Below the pieces are notes generated by a model, which was given only the letters and a program-made list of their open reading frames with translations, was not told the DNA's origin and did not search any database. Below, piece by piece: positions 24,501 through 36,575 of a stretch of DNA of 64,000 nucleotides; positions within the stretch are counted from its first letter, which is position 1, and the number at the start of each line of letters is the position of its first letter. The position numbers and the translations under genes were made by a program. The DNA comes from Spirodela intermedia (taxonomy: Eukaryota > Streptophyta > Magnoliopsida > Alismatales > Araceae): positions 4,221,001 through 4,285,000 of the forward strand of contig LR746277.1 of NCBI GenBank assembly GCA_902729315.2. The letters run 5' to 3'.

Positions 24501-27500
24501 TATTACATTACTTGAAAGGCATAGTGGGTAGATGAGCCCTCTTCAAATTAAGTGGGAAGCTAGAAGTTGAAATGTTTACAGACCTTGACTATGTAGGGTC
24601 AATGACTGATTGAAGGTTGACATCTGGACATCCCACATTTATTGGAGGCAACCGTGCTATATGGAAGAGTACAATACAGAAGGTGATTGCTCATTTAAGT
24701 CCTAAAGTTGAATTCAGGGCACTTGCCCAAGGTGTATGTGAGTTACTTTGGGGGAAATATTACTTAATGAGTTAAAAATATCTCTTACTGGTCCCATGAA
24801 ACTCTATTGCGACAATAAGTTTGTAATTAATATTGTGCATAATCTTGTACAGCATGATCATACCAAATAGATGGAGGTTGATCATCATTTCATTAAAGAA
24901 AAACTGAAGGCAAATTTGATTTGTATGTCATACATCTCGACACACAATCAACTAGTGGATATGCTTACTAAAGGCATCTCAAACACACAACCACAAAAGA
25001 TTATCTATAAGCTGAGAATGAATGACATCCACTTGCCAGTTTGAGAGGGAGTATTGATGGGATGTGTCGATAGTATCTTTTGAGTTATGTGACTAGGTGT
25101 TTTTAGAACTTTCTGGGTCTGTGATTTCCAACCCCTTTGAAATGTAATTTTGTGTTCCTTTCTAATAAGAGAATATTTTCTCTCCATAAGCTCTGACGTC
25201 ACTATTCAGCATACCAGACCTGATTTTATCTTCAACAAGTACTAAATTGAATATCCTCTTCGAAAGGAAAACATGAAGAGATGTGGAAAAATGGAAGACC
25301 AATGAATCACTCTTTTTTTGGCATCATACATCAATATTATAAATAAAAGTGAAGAAAGATGTGAAAAAAAGTTCCTTGTCGGACCAAAGTGGTATTTTTC
25401 ATTGGTGGTGGTACTTCTTCTTAAAGGGGAACGGTACATTTGTAGCCCAAGCTTTCCTTTGTAGAACTCCACTCTCCACTTCCCCAGTATAATTTTTACA
25501 AAAGATTGAACTGAAATTCGTCCTTTTGCTTCCTCTTTTCACAATATTCTTTGTCCACTGTATGGAGTTAAAATTGGGAAGATCGCCCATAATACTGATT
25601 AAATCATCTTTCTGTGTGCTCGATTTCTCATCAAGTGTATCTCTCACACTAGGCTGAGATTTTATGTGAAAGACATTTTTACCTTTATCTTAAGTCTTAG
25701 ATCCTCTTAAAAATGTCTCTTTGCAGCAAGTTTGTGCACCGAGAACATTCCCAGAACCAGATACACTTACCAGTGCTCAAGTGAAGTGAGGATGAGACCT
25801 GATTAATGATACCACTAAATTATAACGAACTACAAATTGACGACTCAGATAATCTCTTTACAATACAGAGTACATTCTTTTACAATTCTTATCTACTAAT
25901 TTTCATCTCTACCACCTAAATTTCATAGCTCAATTTTTGAGTGAACAGAAGACTGTAAAATGAACAAAAAAGAAAAGGGAGAGAGATCAGAAGTCACAGG
26001 CATATACCAATTGTAACTGTGATGTGACATCGGGCAATGAAATTGTAATGAAGACTTCCTAGGATCTGCAAAAAAAGCTGTTTTTCTGTTTTGTGCACTG
26101 GTTCCTGCAGGAGAGACACACGGACGTAAAGTATAAATTATCTGTTTTTACTGGAATTTTTTATTTCATTGAATGATTTGGCCATGGAGTAATATTGACA
26201 CATCAAAAGCTAACGATTTTTAATGCCCTTTTTTCTTTTTGGTTAACCGAAGCCTGACTTCTCCCTGTTCTTATCCAGGATTAAAGGAATATTTTGGGGC
26301 TAATCCAGCATTAACATTTGGTTCTTCGTTTGAAATTGTTCGCTCAAATAATGTTGATACTTCTACTCCTACTTCTGAAGTCGACGACCAAGAGGTTGAG
26401 GAATTTTATGATGCCATTGCAAATGATGGCTCTTTGGATGATGAAGATAGTGATGATGATGATAATGGTGCTTCCCACTCTAAGGTAAGTACACTTGCTT
26501 TTTACAAACAAATTCGGGAAAAAAATGAATAACAAAGATATATTAACTATCGTATTTCTCCCATTGCATAGTGGAGATTGAAAATTCTAAGCTAACAATG
26601 CTGATTTTTTTTCTGTTCAGGGTAGACGATTGTCACTGAAAAATGTTTCATGGGCTATTGCAAGCCTGTCTTTGAAGCGAAGCAAAGGTTCTCTTAATGA
26701 TATTAAGTGATCTGCCAATTAGTTTTGAGGAATAGAACTGTTTCTGTGTGAAAAAACTGCTAAATACTACACTATGTGGCGAGTTATAGAGTGGTGCAAA
26801 TGGAATTCTGTCTCTACATTCCCAGTTTATTTTTCCTTGCATATCTTAAAACTTGATGAGTGGGAGAAAAGATGGTCTCCATTTCTTAGCTTAGATGTAA
26901 TCATCAGAAGTTCTCTGAATAGTTAATAATATGGTGTCTGATTACTTCATAGATTCAGGTACTTGGTTCGGTGGGTAGGTTGTAAGCGTTAGGTGTCAAA
27001 CGTGCGTGCTTGTTCTGGTTGCAGCATATTTGGTTTTTTTCTGAGAAAATTCGTCAGACAGGTCTGTTCAGTGGAGTGGATTTATCACAGAATCAGATGA
27101 TTTCGGGCTGATTCTCTTGTTTTGTTTTAGTGCAATGTTGCTGACATTTCCCCTCGTGAAATTGAATGTTGAAATCCTCTTCCTTTTCTTTTTCCACCTT
27201 CTACTTACATGTTGTTGCTCTCCTCCTGCGACAATCACTACCACCTCATTCTCTTGCATGAATAATGTTGGTGGTTTAGGGGGTTATTGTTTTGAAGACG
27301 GTGCCATGCTTCTCATGAAGAAAGAAAAGTAAAAGTAAAAAATGGAAAGGGAAAGTTAGAGGCGATGTGGCAGCAAATGAGAGGATAAGCTATGACTGAT
27401 TTAGAAAAGGACCTTGGGCCTGCCAACCCTCAATGTAATCGTCTGTTTTTGTTCATCACTTTGACCCGTATGCATAGCAACAAGGAAAACTGATAAGCCT

Positions 27501-30500
27501 CATTGGGATCATGTTGGAAAGTCCTAGTTAAAAAAATCAGCCTAAACCGAATTTGGATTTAGACGTTTTTCTCAAGTCATAGAAAATGGGTAGAAAGGAA
27601 AGAGCTTCATTCACCTATCCTCCACGTGTACTTTTTCATTAAAAAAAGCATTCTCAACTCTTTCGCCAGTGGAATTTCTGTATCCTCGCTTATAATACCC
27701 AAAAGATGGTCTAGGAGTATTAGAAGAACTACCGTGGCTTGGGTTATGGTCTGAAATCATTGAATATATAACGGATTTGGTCCTTACCTAATTTGAGAAT
27801 ACTATAGTCTAGTACTCTAAGTTGTCTACATGACCCCAATCCGGAATTTATTATGCTGTTCTTGGGAAATTCTACTAGTTGCTCGCTGTTTTTTTAATAT
27901 TCAGCATTTTCAACTGATCGCTCTATATGTTTTATCCCTTATTCAAACAGATTTAGCTAAAAGAAGTGAGCTAGACTGCAGTGTGCCTTCAACAACTATT
28001 GATCTCAAAGAATTTCGGGGTTCATTGGACCATGGGAAAGGTGCTAATGTTACAAATTGTTGGGCTGAGCCAGGTGGCGACGAATTTATGATAAGAGGAA
28101 AGACATACCTGAATGACTTCTGTAAGGTTAGTAGATTTTGCGTTTGCAAAACTCGGCACATAAGCTGATGAACCGGTGTATAACTTGGGCTGTAAGATAT
28201 GCTAGGTTAAACCAAATTGTATTTCAATTACCATGCTAGGGGCCGATAATTTCAGTTGATGCATTTCTATTAAAAGTAATTTACAACAAGTGTAAAGTTT
28301 TGAGCTGTGTGAATGCCTTCTTGATGGGTGGAAATTTCATGCTTGAATTCGAGAACTATCACCTTTTCACTTTCTTTCCCTTTTTTATTTATTTCTTTTC
28401 ATTGTCTCACATAAGATTTGTGAGCTGAAATTGTGGATTCATAATTTTTGGAATGTAAAGAAAGGTTGAAATGATATATTGAGGATCATGTTCATAGGCC
28501 TTATCCTGTCGATCTAAGTTGTTTGATATGTATAACATATCCGCGAAGTACTTTGATCATTTTGGTTTCCAGCTGTCAGCCCAATATTGAGACAATGAGG
28601 ATTTTCTTTTCTGTTTATGAAGCCTCTTGTTTGCCGTTTATTAAAAAAAAGTAGTATGAGCCAAAAAAAATTCCTTTCAATAGAAAGGTACAAAGTAGAA
28701 TAATCTTTGGACGATCAAAGACCATTTCAACTTTAGAAAAAAAATCTAGAGTAGCCATACTTTATGCTACATGTGTGGCTTTTTTGAATAACTATGTGTA
28801 TCATTCTCATTCTCGAATGAGGAGACCCTTTTGGCTTTTAGAAGATACAAGTAGTAATCAGATTCTGGATACAGAGCGCTGTAATGTATGCGGAAGTATC
28901 CTGAATATCTATGGAACTTCTTCTTATCTAGCCCATTTAAAGCCCAACTGATATGGACCAGAGGCCCAAGAAGCATGAAGATGAAAGCTGGCCCAATAAA
29001 AAAAAATCTACAATAAAACGCATGTTAACAGCATCCAAATTTAGTTTTTTCACTTTTATTTTCGTTTTCCTTTTTAGTCATTTCGAAATTATTTGAATGG
29101 GCAGATATTTAAATTTTAGGCGCCTAATAATAAAAGTTCATTTTTTTAGGGGCGTCATAACTGATTTTCGGCTTATTTAAAGGCCATCCCTTGTAGTCCC
29201 AAAGACATTCAATTAATTCTACATTTTACCTTCTTTTGAGATTTTATCTCTGCTGGTGGATTATGGCGATTTTTCTGTGGATTCAGGGGAACCCTTCTGT
29301 TCTTTTGGATTCAAGATCAACCTCTTGTGAATTCAAGGGTTGAAGCTTCCAAATTTTTTAGATTCTAGATGAAGAATCTTCTACATAATCACATTCTTGT
29401 GGATTCAAGGACGAGATTTCAACTCCGTGTAACTGAGGCTGCATCATTTTCTCCGTTGAAATAGTTAAGCTTTTCAAGGTTGTCTTTTGCTGATATAACC
29501 ATTAAAGTGAAAAGGAAAGGAAGGTGAAAGCACTGGTTCATGACGTAGTGTTAGAATATAAATGGAATTATGTGTGTTATATAATACACTATCAAGGACA
29601 TTGGCATTCTTAAATAGTAATATTCTTCAGTTTTCGTGGGTTGTTTCTTGCTGAAACTTACCTGAAACATCAAATAAGTGGACTATATGGATTATTTCAC
29701 CCAATCTAAATTTTTGAGTCAGAAGATTTTCATAAACTGATTCTTGGTTGTGGAATTTTTTCTCGTGTAGGTCCTCCTCATTAATCTTCTTCTTTTTCAG
29801 CAAAAAGAAGTCTTGTTTCTTTCAGAAATTTAACAGAAATATAAAATATTTCAAATACCATAAACTGGGTACTACTAATTTGAGGTCTTCTTCTGGTTAG
29901 AACCTCTTCCGTTTTGTTTTCTGGCTCTGTGGTCATAATTGGATCTTGATCCCTTCTTCAATATCCTAGCCTTGTCAAAGACCTGAAAACCAGAAATAAG
30001 TACAATAGTAACCTATCTTATCAAAAGATTAGAGTTCATACCCTCCTGACACCATGGAAATAAGGTGGTATGTTACCCATTATTCGAGATAAGCTGTCGT
30101 GACTAAATGTTCTCTCAAATGGTCTGTTTTAGCTTCACTAACGATAGACAGATGCCCTCAGGGACTTGTCTAAACCTAGACTGATGGATGGCCCCTTTTT
30201 TATTGACTGTATCCTTGGAATAATTGTGGGATTTCAGGTGATTGATACTGTACCTGTCTGTAGAAGGTACATGGTATGATATGGATGAACTTCTGCACTT
30301 CTCTTCGCTTTATTTATGACACTGCATGCTAAGAGGAACATCACTTGCATTATCCTCTAGGTGATAGATGGGCAATTATTTTTCTCGTATTTATTACTGA
30401 AGTAAACTATACAACTATTAATAGCTTCATATTTTCAGAAGTATTTCTGGAGCTTAACCATATGCTTTGGTGCTCTCAGATTACGGGAGGAGACCCCCTT

Positions 30501-32900
30501 TTAAAACTGATTGCAGTTGACTGGCTCAAGTCTGACAACTGCATAAATCAGGTTGCACTGCATCCAAAATGCCTTGTTCAGGTGAAGAAATAATACTTGT
30601 GGAGTTTTTCTCAGCAAAAAAATTGACATCTGATGAGGTGTATCGGAAAAAGTTTCCCTTCTCTGTATTTTATGAAATAATTATTTCTTTATCCCATATA
30701 CAATTTTATTTTTTTTCGCCGGAGGTAGATTCTGATGGGATTTGAGTGTGACGTTGGAGATTCATCAACGTAATTTTTTTCTGGTTTGGATGTTATCTGA
30801 GAGGGATCTATACATAGGTGTAGTTGACCTCATTTGATTGTTGAAATACTTCGTTGATTCATCAGTAATCCATGTATCCTATATAACTGTGTTGTAATAT
30901 GCAGGAACCATTCCACCATCATACGTTACATGTCACCTTGTATACAACCATAGTTGCCAAACTTAATCTATCATGGTCCATTTATTGGTTTTTGATTTAA
31001 AAGTGATGCGACATGCAGAGATTAGAGTTCTACTTTGTCGACTGCTTTGTGAAATGGAACTATATGCTGATGATTTTATTTTATTTTTTCAGTCAGAAGC
31101 AGGAAAGAAGCTTCCGTTCATTCTCATCATAAACTTACAGGTGTATCTCCTGATCATTTACCTTCAGCTTAAATTCCATTTTATCATTTTTAAACTTTTC
31201 TGAACTCACGTTAGGGGGATGATAATTTGACACTTGGTAATGTTGTCAAGTATTATATCTCAAGGCTAAACCTATAGTTCAATAGTCAATATATTAGTCG
31301 AAAAAAAATTATGCAGTTCAAGAGTGAATCGTCATAATAACCGCTGACTTTGGAAGAGGCTTATAAAGGAGCTAATTCTGGATACTCTGGGGATACGAAT
31401 TGTCCATATCAATGGATATCCAGGAAAAAATAGTGGGCTTCTTTCTTGTTGTGCATGGCTGATTTAGGGACGTGTTTATGATATTTTGATCACTGATGGA
31501 CCAGAATCTTAGTCATTATCTAATAACTTTCTCAGGTTCCTGCAAGACCAAACTACAGTTTGATCATGTACTATGCAGCTGACCGACGTGTACAGAAAGA
31601 CTCCTTGCTGGGAAGATTTATCAATGGATCTGATATGTTTCGGGATGGAAGGTTCAAGCTAATTCCGAGTATTGTCGAGGTTTGAACTGCTATTTTTTGT
31701 CTTACAGAATCATTTAACGTCCTCAACATGCTAAGTTGATGAAGCATCAACCAAGATTTGGTCATGCATACTCTGAATGCTTAGTGAATCACTCAGAAGA
31801 CTATCAAACCGAAAATGCTATTTCATCTGTTCTTGAAGTTTTTTATTCCACGGTGGAGTGGAAGATATTTAATCGTCTTTCATTTTATTTATCTTCCATG
31901 GAACTATTTCACAATAAGCGAATGAATGAATCATCCAGGGATACTGGATGGTCAAGCGTGCAGTTGGAACAAAGGCCTGTCTCCTGGGGAAAGCAGTGAC
32001 ATGCAACTATCTGCGTCAAGATAACTTCTTGGAGGTGATTTCTCCTTGGGCCAGCCTTCTCTATTGCAGCCCTGTTGATCTGGCTTCACTCAGACAGTTC
32101 TCCTGGGATCATCCCTCCACTTTTCACTCTGTGGCTTCCCTCGCCTTCTGATATTTCCCTTGTGAAATGTGTAGATTGATGTCGACATTGGCTCATCCTC
32201 CGTTGCCAGGAGCATCATGAGCTTAGTACTCGGCTACGTCACAAGCCTGACCGTTGACTTGGCAATTCTCATTGAGGTTCCAAACGGTCTTATCTTTTCA
32301 CATACTTCTGCTAGAAGCATGCTATGCACCAGCAATAATGGCTGCCTAATCTTCCATATTATTTTTTATTCTATGGAGATATATCCTTCTCTTGTTGGTG
32401 CGCGCTCCTGGGCTGTGATGGTACACAGAAGTTGTGGGCAGTCAACGCCCCAATGCTTTGGGCAAAATTCATTTCCTGGGTTTGACTGCGCTGATTTGTG
32501 TGATGATTATTCCATAGAACCATGTCGCTGCTTTCGAGTTGACCGAAAGTCGCTGCTTTGATGCTTCAGAGACTCCGTTTGGTATTTTCTCTACATGCAG
32601 CTGCTCATGTTATCTGCGGAATGCATTCCCAGAATCAGCTGCTTGATGGTCTGGGATTTTGATTCGGTTCGATGTTTTCAATAGTAAAGAAGATTATGCT
32701 CCTCTTCATCCACCGGTCCTTGTGTTTTCGGTGGAATGCATTACCAAAATTAGCTCCTCGATGATGTCAGTTATTAGCTCTAGTGATGTTGCTGACGATG
32801 GGAACTCTCGCAGGCCAAGGAAGAAGAGGAACTCCCAGAATACATTCTCGGAACCGTTCGCCTGAATCGTTTGAAGCCCGATTCCGCTCTCCCATTCTGA
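10631..32900 (+). CDS. EDR2-like protein: PH, START and DUF1336 domains
   Basis: Twenty-two exons join in phase: 10631-10846, 11770-11844, 11947-12000, 13363-13428, 13814-13869, 13981-14057, 14275-14400, 14887-14921, 15247-15347, 15416-15511, 17832-17899, 20556-20627, 22682-22849, 26279-26484, 26621-26687, 27951-28126, 30480-30581, 31093-31140, 31536-31679, 31939-32034, 32175-32276 and 32814-32900. They give 745 residues. A PH domain (about 25-137) is followed by a START lipid-binding domain (about 185-400), an acidic linker (DDEDSDDDD) and a C-terminal DUF1336/EDR2_C domain (about 515-740). Arabidopsis EDR2 is a membrane-associated negative regulator of powdery mildew resistance, cell death and senescence. 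At2g28320-type proteins share this layout. An in-frame ATG at 10517 would add 38 Ser/Gly-rich residues. Introns 11, 13 and perhaps 16 carry retrotransposon remnants, which explains the 22 kb span. The reading frame itself is intact. Confidence 0.93.
12001..13362 (+). other. EDR2-like intron 3, nothing recognised
   Basis: This is an AT-rich intron of 1.36 kb with clear GT and AG borders. I see no coding potential, repeat or RNA gene in it. Confidence 0.6.
15512..17831 (+). other. EDR2-like intron 10 with long open frames of unknown origin
   Basis: This 2.3 kb intron contains overlapping plus-strand open frames of 156 and 190 codons (15734-16204 and 16072-16644), rich in Ser, Leu and Phe. Their translations match no domain I know, and no flanking repeats were seen. 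They may be an old insertion or chance frames in a pyrimidine-rich stretch. Confidence 0.4.
18491..18552. repeat. (CT)n microsatellite followed by (GC)n
   Basis: About 50 bases of CT repeat pass directly into a short CGCGCG tract. The pair sits just upstream of the truncated 5' LTR of the Gypsy element and may mark the junction where its U3 region was lost. Confidence 0.9.
18717..18930 (+). repeat. 5' LTR remnant lacking U3
   Basis: Only the downstream part of the LTR is present when compared with the 372-base 3' copy. The sequence to its left shows no similarity to the U3 part of the 3' LTR, which itself carries a TATA box. This copy therefore cannot drive transcription in the usual way. 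Confidence 0.75.
19037..19759 (+). pseudogene. Ty3/Gypsy integrase C-terminus and chromodomain-like fragment
   Basis: Translation shows YHPQTDGQTE, a YNTSYHSSTKMTPFRAVYG segment and a VHPGFRISQLRK segment, then SWKHLPEFESSW, all typical of the end of a Ty3/Gypsy polyprotein. In-frame stops occur after FDKSKQ and after FNTDKHR, and all upstream domains (gag, protease, reverse transcriptase, RNase H) are missing. It is dead. Confidence 0.85.
19812..20183 (+). repeat. 3' LTR of the Gypsy element
   Basis: It starts TGTTACGAAG just after the polypurine tract and ends TAACA, so it has the TG...CA form and is 372 bases long. It contains a TATA box (CTATAAATATAAAAG near 19896) and a G-run near 19925-19936. 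Confidence 0.8.
23540..25040 (+). pseudogene. Ty1/Copia reverse transcriptase-RNase H remnant
   Basis: Translation in shifting frames gives the Copia reverse transcriptase start (EWKQAINDEMRALEKNQ), then YGIDYQ and a VKMNT segment, the catalytic LIYVDDIIIT block near 24085-24115, a LISRLLYMMHTRPDISY segment near 24385, and RNase H from about 24550. Many stops and frameshifts break it, and no gag, protease or integrase was found. It is a 5'-truncated, inactive Copia element in the same direction as the host gene. Confidence 0.85.
25055..25237 (+). repeat. Candidate 3' LTR of the Copia remnant
   Basis: A purine-rich tract (TTGAGAGGGAGTAT at about 25041-25054) ends the Copia coding remnant, as is usual before a Copia 3' LTR. 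The following 183 bases start TGATGG and can end CTTCAACA, giving TG...CA. No second copy was found in the window, so the right border is a guess. Confidence 0.5.
28127..30479 (+). other. EDR2-like intron 16
   Basis: This 2.35 kb AT-rich intron contains the candidate solo LTR. Nothing else was recognised. Confidence 0.55.
28930..29520 (+). repeat. Possible solo LTR
   Basis: This stretch reads like a plant retrotransposon LTR: GGCCCA motifs, then a TATA-like TTATTTAAAGGCC near 29175, then a leader-like section with repeated GTGGATTCA/GGATTCAAG phrases. No matching copy, primer-binding site or clear TG...CA border was seen, so the call is tentative. Confidence 0.3.
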
Positions 32901-33387
32901 CGCGTTCCTTTGGGTTCGCCCCCTTGTTGACCTGCTCAAGAAGTCGGTGCCATTTCCCCCCGTTGACTTCCTCGACTGCTTTGTCTATAATCTATCTACA
33001 ATATGACATCCTGTACTCTGGAATGCATTCTGATTTTCGCTTCTAGTTCACACGCGCAGCTTTAATTAAAAAAATATCACGTCATTAGGGGTGTCGATGC
33101 CCGAGACGTTGACATAGACCCGTTAAATGGGCTCCAGCCCAAGCCCTCCAAAAGTCCAAGCCCAACCTCCGTTGACCCACTAGAGAGAGAGAGAGAGAGA
33201 GGATGGAAGGTCGTCGTCTATTCAACTGGGAGAGTTAGCCCAATGACAGATTATGTGCGGGGAGAGAGGGAGGGGTTTCCAGGTGACCGTTGTGTAGCTC
33301 GCTATGACTGGTCTTAGCTGCCCGCCGGCGCGTCCTAAGGTGGGCGAGACAAGGTGAGAGGGGGTCGGCTTTGTGGAAGGTTCATCC
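32901..33387. other. Short intergenic region
   Basis: The EDR2-like 3' UTR and the oxidoreductase promoter share fewer than 500 bases. It has a GA tract at 33184-33201 and GGCTCCAGCCC/GCCCAA motifs near 33130-33165. No gene was seen. Confidence 0.55.
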
Positions 33388-35125
33388 ATGGCGGCGGCGT
33401 TCGATAGCCGGTTCTGCCTCTGCGGCGGAGCCCTGCGACGGTCGAAGGACATCCAAAATGCCATCCCTGATTGGCGAGGAAGCTTCACAGGATGTGTCCG
33501 CCGGAGAAGAAGCAGCAGCGCGAAGGCGACGTCCTCTTCATCCGCTTCACTACCTCAACCTGTCAGGTTTCTCCCACCTCACTGTTTCTCCGTCGTACAT
33601 CGTTGAGCCCTCGGTGGAATGAACAGACAGTCTGATTCGGTGACAATTTGGGAAGGTACGCTGTGCTCGGAGCGGGATTCGCGGGCTTATCCGTGGCCTG
33701 GCACCTCCTCGAGGTCCTTCTCTGCTCCATCGTCATCATCTTCCTCTCTTGATCTGGATTTTGTCTCAGAGGAGAGCTCTAACCCATGGGCATTATCTGT
33801 TTGTCTTCTCTGCTGCAGAGCAATCCCAAAGAATCGCCGCTCGTCGTTGACTTATATGATGAGGGCGGAATCGGGGGTGGCGCATCAGGCGTTGCTGGAG
33901 GCCTCATTCATCCTTGCTCCCCTAAAGGTTCGGCGCCATCCCATTCTTTCATCGGTGATCCTCCTCTATAAAAAATAAAAAATAAAAAATATCATGAAAT
34001 CCCCCTGTTGGGTCTGATCAGGTCGGCGTTGACTCATGAAATCTGAGAATGGCAATCATTGGCTGGCAGGCAAGCTTCTATGGAGGAGTGCTGAGTTCTG
34101 GAGGGAGTGTCTGAAACTACTATCAGCTGCAGAGCAGACATTAAAGCGTGGAACAACCTCCGATGGGGAACGGATGATCTGGAGAAGGTATGTGGGCGCT
34201 GATTCATCTTCGATCTTGCTGTTTTATATCAGATGACGTTTTTTTCTCTCGCTGGTTATCTGGTCAACTCCCTCCACCACTTTATTCATCTGCATTCTCA
34301 ACTTCCAGACATCTCTAGCTAATTCTAATGCCATCCCGCTGCAATCCAGAGGGATCATAAGACCAGCAACCACCATGAAGAACGCAGAGATTCTGAAAGA
34401 GGTATCGTCTCTCCTTGAGTCAGCTCTCAAAGATGTTGACCCGCCGGCACTAACGATTCAGACTGCATGTCTAGAACGCTTCAAACTCCCTCAGCTGCTT
34501 CAGGAGAGAATTTCTAGATCGGGACGCCGCCCAGAAGCTGGTTCCTGGGCTATGCGTGTCTTTCGATTCATCAATCTACATGCCACACGCAGTCAATATC
34601 CATGCCGGTCGCTATCTCCAGGTACTGAAATCCATCGCAGATCAGATCTTCTAAACGATTTTTTTTCTTTTTTTAATCATCCATTTTATGCATTGCAAGA
34701 AGACAAAAAAAGAACATCTTTTTATCTCACATTCATTCCAAAAGGCACTATTTTCAGCCTGCAAGAGCATGGCCGATGATGCTTCGTCAGCCGGGTCTGG
34801 ACGGATGGAAGTCAATCTGTTCAAGAGGTCCATCGAAAGTCTGCATGAGCTACAGGGTGACTCCGCAAGAACATGCCCATATTTAGAAGTATTCCAGAAC
34901 TGCTTCTGTAGAGATTTTTACGGCATTTGGGGGCATAATCGAGCATGGTTCTTATTGTCTTACAGGCAATTACAACTGCGTGATCATCTGTCTAGGTGCC
35001 AAGGCCGCCATGCTTCCAGAGCTCTCGGGCCTGCTCCCTTTGAGACTGTGCAGAGGCATCGTTACTCATATGAAGCTTCCTGATGCTACAAGGTAAGATG
35101 AATCATCTTTTTAATCCTACTCATG

Positions 35126-35223
<98 letters not shown>

Positions 35224-35748
35224 CATTACATTAATTAAATGTATTATTTATTGTTCATCTTCTCCGTTGACTTCTTCAGTGATGTATATGAAGATGGGAG
35301 CCCTTCAATCCTGTCGGACGCGTGGCTTGCAGTGCAGGGGCCGCGCAGCCTGGTTATGGGGTCAACGTGGGACTGGGGGTCGAGGGACTACTCATCCAGT
35401 GTTTCTCCAGAGGAGGCTTCCAGGGCTTTAGACGAGCTTCTTCCGAAAGCAGCCTCTGTGTATCCTGCCATTGAGAGGTGGGCCCCTGTGGGGGCGAGTG
35501 GGGGGCTGAGGGCCATGCCCCCGTTGACTCCTCTTGGTTCGCTGCCTCTCCTTGGCTGTCTGGACGATATCGTGGGAGATAAGGGTCAACGCAGGTACTG
35601 GCTCGTTGGAGGTCTCGGCGCAAGAGGTCTGCTTTATCATGGTCTTCTGGGGAAGTTGACTTCTCAAGCTGTGATGTCCCAGGACGAGGATATCCTACCC
35701 TCTGAGTTGACCTCGTGGAAGAGGCTGCTCTTGAAGGCGAGAGGATAG
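33388..35748 (+). CDS. FAD-dependent oxidoreductase (DAO family, At5g67290-like)
   Basis: Nine exons join in phase: 33388-33566, 33656-33713, 33819-33927, 34070-34187, 34350-34418, 34495-34621, 34745-34856, 34966-35092 and 35280-35748. They give about 455 residues. The first 59 are rich in Ser, Arg and Ala and look like an organelle (probably plastid) targeting peptide. Then comes the FAD-binding Rossmann motif GAGFAG at 65-70, and a GGGASGVAGGLIHP segment typical of DAO-type (PF01266) enzymes, related to D-amino-acid oxidases and the MnmC oxidase domain. The C-terminal exon ends with the conserved WLVGGLGARGLLYHGLLG loop. The substrate is unknown. The donor of exon 5 is uncertain: I used GA|GTCAGC because it keeps phase and alignment. 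A start at 33373 would add five residues. Confidence 0.85.
35125..35222. repeat. (ATT)n microsatellite in oxidoreductase intron 8
   Basis: A nearly pure run of about 32 ATT triplets ends some 57 bases before the acceptor of the last exon. It lies wholly in the intron. The poly-isoleucine frame it creates is an artefact. Confidence 0.95.
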
Positions 35749-36575
35749 ATCAGCTGGGGGTTAACAATGATGAGGCCGATTCAATCAGCGAATTTGTTCC
35801 TATTATTGGAAAATCCATCATTTTTCGTTGTCTATGCAGTTTTGAAATAGTTAAATTGTTGTCCAGATTATTATGAGGGGAAATGGCATAAATACGCTCA
35901 TTTGAGGGCTAAAAACCCAAATAAAGCTAATTCAAGGATATATCACTCATAGGTGTCATTAGTAAAAAAAAAAACCTAAAATTTATTGACTCTAAAATTT
36001 AATTACTCATTTCTCCTTATAGGGTTTCTTCAATAAAATTATGCGTGAGAAAAAGTATCATAAAATATTTTTTTATTTTTTATGTGTTAAATTATTAAAT
36101 AAAGGACACTATTGGACCAAGAAAGGCTAGCAAAGTTTACTATTTTTCTTTGATAGACTATTCACTTGCGTTAATTTTAAACCCTAATCTTAAATATATA
36201 TATATATATATCCTTTTTACTCACTTGAGATGTTATTCGGGGACAAATATCCCATCCCCTTCAGACATAATATTGCAAAATTATACATAATTATAAATAT
36301 ATATACATATATGGACTACCAAGGTTAGATAGAAAAATAGATTATTCGAGGTCTCATATTTTATAGAAGTGCGTGGTTTTTCTCAGAAAACCCCTCGAGG
36401 TCGAGACGCTCTGCGTTACCGATCCTTCCGATTTATTCTTCGGCATCTTGGAGGGCAAGCCACTTAGTGTCTTCGATTTCTGTCCGCGTCGTCTCTCTCA
36501 CGTCGCCTCCCTCCTCCCGCTTCCCCTTCTCCTGGCCCTTCCCGGTTCAATCGACCAGCTGCAAATTCAGAAACC
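35749..36575. other. Intergenic region before PBC1
   Basis: AT-rich 3' sequence of the oxidoreductase is followed by the PBC1 promoter and a CT-rich leader (about 36470-36575). A short AT microsatellite lies near 36196-36212. No gene was seen. Confidence 0.55.

Larger units (their letters stand above)
22850..26278 (+). other. EDR2-like intron 13 hosting a Copia remnant
   Basis: This is the longest intron of the gene at 3.4 kb. About half of it is the Copia remnant described separately. The rest is AT-rich with no recognisable feature. Borders are G|GTACAT and ATCCAG|G. Confidence 0.65.

Noticed and set aside
35123-35431. Plus-strand open frame with more than 30 isoleucines
   Set aside because: It is produced by the ATT microsatellite inside oxidoreductase intron 8 and then runs out of frame through the last exon.
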